Source: Notospermus geniculatus
Taxonomy: Eukaryota; Nemertea; Pilidiophora; Heteronemertea; Lineidae
Assembly: GCA_002633025.1 (NCBI GenBank)
Contig: NMRB01002303.1
Location: 11,199 to 75,198, forward strand
Direction: 5' to 3'
DNA: 64,000 bases
Made by a program: the position numbers and the translations under genes. The notes under the pieces were generated by a model. The model searched no databases. It had not been told where the DNA came from and saw only the letters and a program-made list of their open reading frames with translations. Positions 56,288-64,000 of this stretch are shown in pieces; within the stretch, counting starts at the first letter, position 1; every line of letters starts with the position of its first letter.

Positions 56288-57313
56288 TATTGTGTACTTC
56301 ATTAGGCAATAATTGTCAATCAGTGTTGTTGCGGGAAAAAACTATTGACAACAACGCAAAACGTTTTAAATTCAAGACATGATATTCTGAAAATAAACAA
56401 ATTGGCAAAACTCTCAAGCAGCACGTGCGTTACCCAAACTGGTGCTGCCATCTATGAGATCGGGGCGGCTCAAACCCGAGCGTAGAGTATCTGTTGGTAA
56501 ATGACGCCTGTGACTCAAGAAAGCCTTATTATACCATGAAATCTGACATTTTCCGAGACGGCGCGGGTTAAAATCAAAATCTATTCCATCACAGCTAACC
56601 AAACAAACAAATATGGCAGACGATACAATCATTGTTGAATATATAGATCCCACTGTTGTCATTCATTTCCAATCGTTCGCCTCTCTTGTATCGATTTCGC
56701 TTGTGATTGATGAAGTTTTACTCCGAACTCTGTCGACGATCTGATTAACTGATCGAGAAATAATCAAATTCATTTAGTGCTGAGCCTGTCATTTCACATC
56801 GAGCTCAAACGACGTAGATAACGAACCACCATGTGTTATTGCCAGTCAAAATGCTCAACTAAACGGTCGTAACATTGATATCCCACTTGGTGATTCGCCG
56901 CAAGATAAAAACGGCGCTGTCAGTCTCCAGTGCTGATCACTTGCTCATCTTATTCATACGCTATTGATAAAGTAGTGCCCGGGATAACCGCCGTCAGGTA
57001 CCGGCGCTGTGATTTAATCCCTGCGCTGTAGTTCCTCTTGAGCAGTTTGCATCGAGGAGACCGCGAAGTTAACTTATCTGAGGAGTTACGCTAAAGAGTA
57101 AAATAAAAACAAGTTACATACGTCTTTCTCTTTTCGATTTCCTGTTTCTTTATCATTGGTAATAATAGTGGGAAAAAGCTTTTGTGTATTGTGGTTACGG
57201 TGTCTTTTCAACTGGAATTATTTCAATTTTTACGGAGATATTTGAATTCTACGGATACTAGTTTTGTGATACGGTATTTTAACGATGTCGTACCGCATGA
57301 AAACGCAACCCAA
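56288..57313. other. 5' flank of the GPCR exon
   Basis: No repeats seen. The reading frame of the GPCR exon stays open for 44 codons upstream of the first ATG (from 57182) without another ATG, so this is probably 5' UTR. No TATA box or other core promoter element can be fixed with confidence. Confidence 0.4.
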
Positions 57314-57620
57314 ATGGAGGGCTTGATACAAATGTGGAATAACGTCACGAATTCGACAATAGGCCCCGGCGAGCCGGGAAATGGTTCAAATACAAACAAC
57401 CTGACGGATGAGGAAATTTTGTTGGCCGCTCTCGGCCCACGCAGAAATAAACTTTCCACGACGATTATACTGACGGTGGTATATTGTCTAATATTTGTTG
57501 CCGGATTAGTTGGGAATACGTGCACGTGTATTGTCATCATAAAAAACAACTATATGCACACGGCGACAAATTACTATCTCTTCAGCCTAGCAATGTCGGA
57601 TGTTCTTACTATCATTCTTG
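57314..57620 (+). CDS. First coding exon of a neuromedin U/pyrokinin-type GPCR
   Basis: ATG at 57314; 102 codons plus one base, then donor gtgagtgtga (phase 1). The extracellular N-terminus has four N-glycosylation sequons (NVT, NST, NGS, NLT). TM1 is LSTTIILTVVYCLIFVAGLV followed by the class A GN (1.49-1.50) and a long cysteine-bearing end (TCTCIVII). The short first intracellular loop KNNYMHTATNYYLFSLAMSD leads into TM2 with the LAxxD motif (D2.50). MHTATNYYLFSLAxSD is characteristic of the neuromedin U / pyrokinin / capa receptor group, which are Gq-coupled neuropeptide receptors; related ghrelin/motilin-like receptors cannot be excluded. A phase-1 intron just after TM2 fits this group. 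I did not find exons for TM3-TM7, which probably lie beyond 64000 or in the other long intron sequence. Confidence 0.75.
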
Positions 57621-57767
57621 GTGAGTGTGATTTTACTTTTCATATTCGACTTAAAGCGAATTGTTCGCCTATTTTTACAGCGTCTTGGATAGAGTTTTTC
57701 CCGTCCCGTCATTTTCGCATCATCTTAAAGGGAAGTGTTCACCATTCTCTATAGTTTCTAACGCTTA

Positions 57768-57917
57768 TGCCCGCTGTACACGATCAAATTTTTCATCCAA
57801 TTTTTTGGAAATTCAGATTCCAGGCCTATTGGGGCTTCAAAGTACAAACCCGCATGTAGGCCTTTATTGAGCATATTCAGAAAATTGGATTAAAAATTTG
57901 ATCGTGTACAGCGGGCA
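57768..57917. mobile_element. MITE with TTA duplication, TGCCCGCTGTACACGATC ends
   Basis: 150 bp. Ends TGCCCGCTGTACACGATCAA and TTGATCGTGTACAGCGGGCA, flanked by TTA on both sides (57765-57767, 57918-57920), which suggests PIF/Harbinger-type targeting (TWA). It lies in the first intron of the GPCR gene. Confidence 0.85.
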
Positions 57918-57982
57918 TTAGTTATTTCTGTCCAGTCATTTTTTGCATCAGTTATTCAGAAGTGATGGTCGATTTCATTTAA

Positions 57983-58137
57983 AGGGCCTCTAGAGGCAGC
58001 CAGCATGGCAGGGGAAAACCCCGGGGAAAACCCAGGTTGAATACCTCGTACCAGTGATTATTACATTAAAGTGGCGCCGCCTGGCCGAAGAACCGGTACT
58101 GATAGTAGCCTAATGGCGAGCTGCCTCTAGAGGCCCT
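57983..58137. mobile_element. TTAA-flanked MITE, AGGGCCTCTAGAGGCAGC ends, element 1
   Basis: 155 bp with perfect ends AGGGCCTCTAGAGGCAGC and GCTGCCTCTAGAGGCCCT. TTAA lies at 57979-57982 and 58138-58141; the latter is shared with the next element. Confidence 0.88.
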
Positions 58138-58141
58138 TTAA

Positions 58142-58441
58142 AGGGCCTCTGGAGGCAGCTTTTAAGTGCACACTGATATGATTAACAGAGAATTGACGGC
58201 ATGAGGATCCAACTTGGGCATCATTTTGGAAGTAAAATTTCATCAGTGTCAAAATTTGATCCACAATTTATTAGTTCATGGTTACTGGCGCCACCTGTGG
58301 TGTAGTCGCAGTACTGTAGTCATAGTTTGTACACAGTGTCACCGATCACATCTCTGTGGATTTTGGCACTTTAAATACCTTTCATTTTCATTCATTTCAT
58401 TTCTGTTAGTAGCCCAATAGCAAGCCGCCTCTAGAGTCCCT
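58142..58441. mobile_element. TTAA-flanked MITE, AGGGCCTCTGGAGGCAGC ends, element 2
   Basis: 300 bp with ends AGGGCCTCTGGAGGCAGC and GCCGCCTCTAGAGTCCCT, between TTAA at 58138-58141 and 58442-58445. The interior shares TTACTGGCGCCACCTG-like sequence with element 1, so the two are family members of different size. Confidence 0.85.
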
Positions 58442-58689
58442 TTAAAGCTTCTCATTAGCGTCCAATGAGTGAATTGATGTTGAATATCGTAAGTTCAAAT
58501 TCAAAATGATGACAGGAGATAGCAACAGAAATGAAACGCTCTTTGGACGGAGTTTTTACGTCACCGCATTCATGTCACTATGTTCAGCCAATAGAATTTT
58601 CAGGTCAAATCATTTGCATACATGTACGGTAGGTAAATGGGTCAAGAAAGGTCATGTTGACGTCATGCGCGACTAATTATCATCAGCTA

Positions 58690-58893
58690 AAGGGCGGCGC
58701 ACACTAGCGATTTTTCGAGCGATATTCTAGGCGACCGGCCTTGTATTGTGACCACAGCAGCGACAGAACATATTTTTAGTTTTTTTAGTTTTTGTTGACT
58801 CGTTTGCGACAAATGCTTCCTTGGAAGATCAGTGATGTCGCGGATGACATCACTGATCGACCCCCATAATAGTCGCACGTGTGCGCCGCCCTT
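58690..58893. mobile_element. MITE, AAGGGCGGCGCACAC ends, TA duplication
   Basis: 204 bp, left AAGGGCGGCGCACACTAGCG, right GTGTGCGCCGCCCTT, flanked by TA on both sides. The interior contains GATGTCATCCGCGACATC-like palindromes. Confidence 0.8.
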
Positions 58894-59015
58894 TACATGT
58901 GCACACTTTTGGTTCCTACATGTACCTCGGAAATTCTGATTTATCTGGCTAAGATAAGGACTCATTATTTTGGTGTCTCTCAATTCCAACAAGACAACTA
59001 CTCCTGAAGACTAAA

Positions 59016-59400
59016 GCCGTGGTTACACTACATAAAATCCCGGGTTTTTTGCAGTCACACATGTGAATTGCCGGGCTTCAAGAAACCCGTGTCTGAAAAA
59101 CACGGGTTTTTCAAACACGGCAAGGTCGCCGTGCTTTTCGAAATTCCCGTGCTTCCGTTAGTTCTTAGCACGGCGACAGATGGCGCAGCCATTAAGTGAT
59201 TTTCGCGCCATTAAGTCATCTTCGCGCCTCCAACAATGTGTGCCAATACAGAAATGACCGAAGAGTCAGTGCATGCAGCGCACCTGTCGCCGGGCTTCTT
59301 AACTACAATGTTGTAGTGTGACCTCTCGCCGGGGTTTTCGTACACACGGGTTTGACACGGGTCTGGAAAAACACGGGTATTTCAACAGGTTCAACCGTAC
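59016..59400. mobile_element. Fold-back element rich in CCCGTGTTTTTC words, copy 3 (reverse)
   Basis: Starts GCCGTGGTTACACTACATAA and ends CGGGTATTTCAACAGGTTCA. Reverse complement of the 18811 and 21073 copies, with a small internal duplication (catTAAGTgattttcgcgcc twice). Confidence 0.78.
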
Positions 59401-61050
59401 ATGTACATTGTAGCTACTGTGGTTAAAAAATGTAGCAGAAACGATCAGAAAATGTAGATCAGTTATTTTGAGGAGACATTTTATTGGGTCACGCTGTAAT
59501 TTCCTTTGTCAGATTCCGTTCCGTGCGAACAATTACCTGTCAGCCTTGAATGATCAGCGACAATCAAGCAAATCCAATGTCTTCACGCGGTAGAATTATT
59601 CCAGTCACTCCGACCTTGTTAAAGCTTCGGGTTCAATTGATTGAAAAGGTGAAGTGGATTTCAAGGCGATTTCAAAGTTGATTATGGTAACAGGTTAAAT
59701 CGGGTCAAAATGATTAAGTCGCTAACATCCCATGGATTACGGCCGGGAGAGTGAAAGTTAATTAAAGTTTCGATTTAGTATGTTTGGCATCGTCAGATTC
59801 TGATGGAAGGTCGCTTGAAGTGGACACTCAAAGTCTAATTGAACAGAGGTCGCTGATAGAATTAGCTATCAATTAGCTTGGCAGTGACGGTGCGTATGTC
59901 GTCACGGGAGGCGCCATCATCGTGATCCAATATGGTCGCCATGGGCCAACTGCTCCTCGCATTTTTGCAGTTTTAATCAGTGCCGCCTAGCGTCAAGAGT
60001 TAGAAATAACTTTTCTCAGCCTTAAGGGGAAGCGAGGGTGTCTTGACCTGCACTTCATGTACACCATACACGCTCAGTACATTAAAGTACACATGTAGTT
60101 CCAGTAAGTAAAATCCACAAGTGTCATGGCTGCCCCGTCTCGGAAAATCTGGCAGCATTCATGGAATTCACCTGCGGAGTACTCTATATCTGTTGAAAAT
60201 ATTGCTATCAAAAGGGGTGGACAAAGCAGAAAAACCTAGAACTTTATGATACGCATGTTGTTTGATCTTCAAAATGTAACATTTCTTGGGAAAGTCTTCC
60301 GACAACTAGTCTTAATTGTTTCAGCTTATTAGCTAATTAGTGCGTTCTAAGACACGTCTCGTTCAGTTCCTTTTGACTGATAGACCCGGAGGTGCCTTCA
60401 TTAGCGAGGTTTCGCAAGCGACCGGTTAGGCCATACGACAACGTTTATCTTTTGTACTTGTACTTTTATGGTATTTTGGCATGTTTATTTTACAACTTCT
60501 GACCACGTTCCAAAAATTCACAACGTCATCTTGCCCTTAAAGAAGACACTTTTCTTCCAATGTTTTCCCAAAAAGTCATTAATTCGGAGAAAATCAGTAC
60601 ACAGAAGATGTCGTCTGCTCATGCTACCGGACAACGTAATGAAGTTTTTTTTCTTCGGAACACTGATCGAGGGCGTGCTCTCCATTGTAAGCAATACCTT
60701 CCCTAGTTTGTATTGCATTTTTCTTGCTTTTGGCTCAACCAGGTCATCCCCACCACTGCTTGCAGATCGTGGCAAAGCAGCCAATCAGAACCCAGGCATC
60801 TCGATTGGTCGGTGAACCGGGACAGGTTTGACAGGAATAAATGAATTACTCCTGCACAGAGCATCAATAACTTTACAGGGAATGTGATCGCGTATAATTG
60901 GTTACCATCAATATCAGCGTATAAGAAATCATCGTTTATACGAAATGGCCAGATACTGGAAAAATTGCTGCAGAGATGATGGGGCAACGCTGGGTTTTGA
61001 CTAGATTACGGGGCATGAACCCTTGTTGTAGGCCTATCACAAACAATCTC
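59401..61050. other. GPCR intron or intergenic, no feature
   Basis: No exon, RNA gene or clear repeat is recognised in this 1.65 kb, the longest repeat-poor stretch in the last third of the window. Confidence 0.4.
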
Positions 61051-61053
61051 TAA

Positions 61054-62278
61054 TGCCTAGGTCACATATCCACTCCGGGGCCCGTACGGCGAGTAAAAAC
61101 AGACATTTTGGCCAATTTCAGCCAATTTCGTATACGGTGCCCGGCCGGTTCCCTCACGGTTGCCACGGGCACCGGACATTTTTCACCAGCCGTGCGGGCG
61201 CCGCATTGATTAGCTGGCTGCTCCCAATTCTCCCGGCGTTTTCATCTGACCGGTAGGCCGTAGAAAGCCCGTAGAAGGTCCCAGTGTCCCCTACGGGTCC
61301 TGTGCGGACTCCTGCCGGTGACCGGGCGGGCTTCGCACGATTTTTTTCTGCCAATTCTCGTGAAAAAATAATTGACGGGCGCCTTGCGGTTCTCAAGGGT
61401 GCCGCACGGCACCCGGCCGGTCGCCATGAGTACCCCGGCCGGGCCCCAACCGGGCGCCTTGCGGCGCATCTGTTCATTGGACGGAGCTCGGAAGCTTACC
61501 ACACGGCAACAGGCCGGCACCTTTATGTCTAGGTCACATATCCACAGGGCCCCTTACGATTTTACCCACCCGACGGCTTGCCCTGGATTTTAGAGACCGT
61601 ACGGGCCCATTACGACTTTCATGTGGTCACATATTTTACGGCGTTCGGGCGGTGCCCGGCGAAACTTGGTGGAGAGTAATCGCAAGACGCCCGTCAACAA
61701 ACCGTGAAGGTGTCGGCCGGATGCCGTGCGGTAAGCTTCCGAGCTCCGTCCGATGAACAGGTGGTACACCGCACGGTACCCGTCAAACTTTTTTCACGAG
61801 AATTGGCAGACAAAATCGTGCGAAGCCCGCCCGGTCACTGGCAGGAGCCCGCACAGGACCCGCAGGGTACACTACGGGCCTTCTACGGGCTTTCTACGGC
61901 CTACCGATCACATGAAAACGCCGGGAGAATTGGGAGCAGCAAGCTAATCAATGCGGCGCCCGTTTGGCTGGTGAAAAATGTCCCGGTGCCCGTGGCGACC
62001 GTGAGGGAACCGGCCGGGCACCGTACGAAATTGGCGAAAATCGGCCAAAATGTCTGTTTTTACTCGCCGTACGGGCCCCGGAGTGGATATGTGACCTAGG
62101 CCGATTGTTGACGGGTCTTGCGATTACTCTCCACCAATTTTCACCGGGCACCGTAGAATATGTGACCACACACACCGTAGACATGAAATTCGTAATGGAC
62201 CCGTACGGTCTCTGAAATCTACGGCAAGCCGCCGGTGGGGAAAATCGTAGGGGGCCCGGTGGATATGTGACCTAGGCA
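61054..62278. mobile_element. 1.2 kb composite fold-back element with TAA duplication
   Basis: Ends TGCCTAGGTCACATATCCAC and GGATATGTGACCTAGGCA, flanked by TAA (61051-61053, 62279-62281), which suggests PIF/Harbinger-like targeting. Two more terminus-like sequences lie inside (near 61528-61550 facing in and near 62078-62101 facing out), so it looks like nested or fused copies. The interior is GC-rich with many CCCGTACGG, GCCGGGCACC and GTAGAAAGCCCGTAG words on both strands. A short relative is at 14482-14674. Confidence 0.8.
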
Positions 62279-62340
62279 TAACAAGATGACATTGTAAATG
62301 GCGTATGGTTCCCGATGTGCTTCTTCCGGTACATGAACGG

Positions 62341-62450
62341 TACATTGATAGAGATCACGATACGTTGATAGAGATCAGGTACATTGATGGAGATCAGGAT
62401 ACATTGACAGAGATTAGGATACATTGACTGATGGATTACGATGAGGCCCA
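62341..62450. repeat. ~20 bp tandem repeat (TACATTGATAGAGATCAGGA)
   Basis: About five degenerate copies of TACATTGATAGAGATCAGGA, which also spell LYQR-like repeats on the opposite strand. No gene. Confidence 0.75.
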
Positions 62451-62514
62451 TAGAACTTGATCTCATGCCAATAACTCCTCCCCTAATTGACCTTGGCCTT
62501 GATATCTGATGGTT

Positions 62515-62700
62515 CTAGGACAAAATGAACCCGGATAAAACGTACCCGGACAATTGGTGTTGGACAAAAGGTACCCGGACAAAATGTACCGAGGACATAC
62601 CTAGGACAAAATGTACCTAGGATAAAAGGTACCCGGACAAATGGTACCTTTTCCCGGTACATTTTGTCCTAGGTACGTTTTGTCCGGGTATGTTTTTTCC
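62515..62700. mobile_element. Short fold-back block of GGACAAAATGTACC words
   Basis: Seven direct and at least two inverted copies of a (CC)GGACAAAANGTACC word; the arms meet near 62645. No flanking duplication could be fixed. Confidence 0.6.
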
Positions 62701-63110
62701 TGTCACCATATATTTGATCATCAAGGTCACTGCATGATCGAAATGGGCATTCTCAATAACCTAAGTACATGTATGTCTGATATCATGGCTCTACCTCTAC
62801 CACAGGCAGAGATATTTCAAATTAACACGTTTGACCTTGACCTTGACCTCTGATTATCGAGGTCGTTGCATAATCGAAATCGGCATCCTCAATAACCTAA
62901 GTATAGGTGATATCATGCCTCTACTGTACCTCTACCACAGGCAGAGATATTTCAAATTATCAAGTTTGACCTTGACCTTGACCTCTGACCATCGAGGTCG
63001 TTGCATAATCGAAATGGGCATCATCAATAACCTAAGTATGGGTGATATCATGCCTCTATCTCTTCCACAGGCAGAGATATTTCAAATTATCAAGTTTGAT
63101 ATATCAAAAT
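62700..63110. repeat. ~130 bp tandem repeat, third locus (reverse)
   Basis: About three copies of the unit found in D1 and D2, in opposite orientation. Contains TGACCTTGACCTTGACC blocks at 62832-62848 and 62968-62984. Confidence 0.85.
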
Positions 63111-63297
63111 CTCATGATATTTCAATCACTCGGACACGTGAGGTTGAGAATTTTAACACAGTCCAGTCCTTGGATAAGCAGGCATGAACTAAGACTTGTT
63201 TCATGTTGCACCTAAGTTCGTCATTTTGACGAAGCAGAGTTTTTCAGCATGGCCATCGTTTTTCAGCGATGGGCATGCCCATTGCAGACTGCAGTTA

Positions 63298-63450
63298 AAG
63301 CGGGCCATACACGATCAATATTATTGCACAATATGGGGCCCAAATAGGGGCATGTGGTTCTGGCGTGATGGGTGGAAGAAAGATTGGCAATAACATTACC
63401 CATTTTGGTCCTCATATTGTGCAATAATATTGAACGTGTATGGGCGGCTT
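63298..63450. mobile_element. MITE, AAGCGGGCCATACACG ends
   Basis: 153 bp. Ends AAGCGGGCCATACACGATCA and CGTGTATGGGCGGCTT, with arms continuing through AATATTATTGCACAATATG. The CATACACGATC part resembles the 57768 element. Confidence 0.82.
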
Positions 63451-64000
63451 ACATGTAAGTGGACACTCCACCACGATGGCGTATTCAATGTCGTTCGTGC
63501 ACGTAATCATGATCAGCGTTTTAGAGAAGGGCCGTTTTGACAGTTATCGACCTTGGGTTCAATCTGAGTTAGCGTTTGCATTAGATCAACATAATGCTTA
63601 TCATGTCGATGCCATCAATAACTGCGCCGAACTCCAGGATGAGATTCATCACTGACGTACGTCAACCCAAAATGGAAATGATCTCGGTTGGTTGAAATCA
63701 GTCAAGTGGAAGGGGGCCATCAACCAGAGCGAATGATGGAGCCTCGTGGATGAAAACCAAACTCGCTAGCCCAGTGGTACGGCGTTCCGCGTTTTCGGTT
63801 TGCTCCACTTGTACCACTGGCTTCATACGCCCTCATCACTCTGCTCGGAATGAGCACAGTGAATAAAAATCCGATCTACAGCTAGTTCTACAGCTAGTTT
63901 TACACCCTAATAAAATCATAATCGTACTGTCAAGTGTAGAAATGTACCAAAACCCCAAACTCACACCATGATTTTTAAACATTTGTTCATTATATTGTGT
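63451..64000. other. Gene-free window end
   Basis: No exon is recognised. An inverted pair gcccagtggtac / gtaccactggc (63770-63823) makes a short hairpin. A 71-codon frame at 63440-63655 has no motif. Confidence 0.4.

Noticed and set aside
61154-62215. Several GC-rich Arg/Pro/Gly frames
   Set aside because: They arise from CCCGTACGG-type words of the fold-back element on both strands.
63770-63823. Hairpin gcccagtggtac / gtaccactggc as an RNA gene or terminator
   Set aside because: The loop is long and there is no supporting context; recorded only as a short inverted repeat.

Overview
The window is animal nuclear DNA. The evidence is spliceosomal introns with canonical GT/AG ends, intron-containing tRNA-Tyr genes with internal Pol III promoters, tRNA-derived SINEs, and a first exon of a rhodopsin-class GPCR that breaks off after TM2. 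The density of short palindromic transposons, the frequent acatgta words and the gene content fit a marine invertebrate. A cephalochordate such as amphioxus is my best guess, but nothing here proves the species. There is no bacterial operon, CRISPR array or intact virus. Most of the long open frames lie inside inverted repeats and are not genes.

Layout. (1) 1-3250: gene-poor, with an hAT-like element, a TA-flanked MITE and a fold-back element. (2) 3255-18780: a ~5.5 kb segment present twice in tandem (A 3255-8902, B 10082-15540). Each copy is followed by tRNA-Tyr(GUA) genes, ten in all and all on the minus strand. (3) 18780-24000: mostly fold-back elements, including a 712 bp element built of about twenty variants of one AAACCATGGTTT word. 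(4) 24293-28531: a second tandem duplication (C1/C2) containing a 639 bp assembly gap. (5) 31010-45525: a third tandem duplication (D1/D2, ~7.1-7.3 kb). Each copy carries a two-exon gene for a 98-residue glycine-rich, tail-anchored protein and a 305-codon type II membrane protein that looks like a glycosyltransferase. (6) 45.5-56.3 kb: fold-back elements and a fourth, smaller duplication (E1/E2). (7) 57314-57620: first coding exon of a neuromedin U/pyrokinin-type receptor, whose remaining exons are not seen. (8) 57.7-64 kb: more MITEs, including two abutting TTAA-flanked elements and a 1.2 kb TAA-flanked composite.

The supported genes are ten tRNA-Tyr genes, two copies of each D-unit protein gene and one GPCR exon. 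They do not form one pathway. The common theme is local tandem duplication followed by transposon insertion into one copy only, which leaves empty sites in the sister copy. These give exact element ends and target duplications (TA, TTA/TAA, TTAA, 5 bp, 9 bp).

The most unusual observation is a recurring architecture. Several fold-back elements share short terminal motifs and a TA-type target, but each has a private interior made of many degenerate copies of one self-complementary word (AAACCATGGTTT, CTCCGCGGAG, GTTGCAAC, CCCGTACGG, and others). This may be a general way in which such elements grow.
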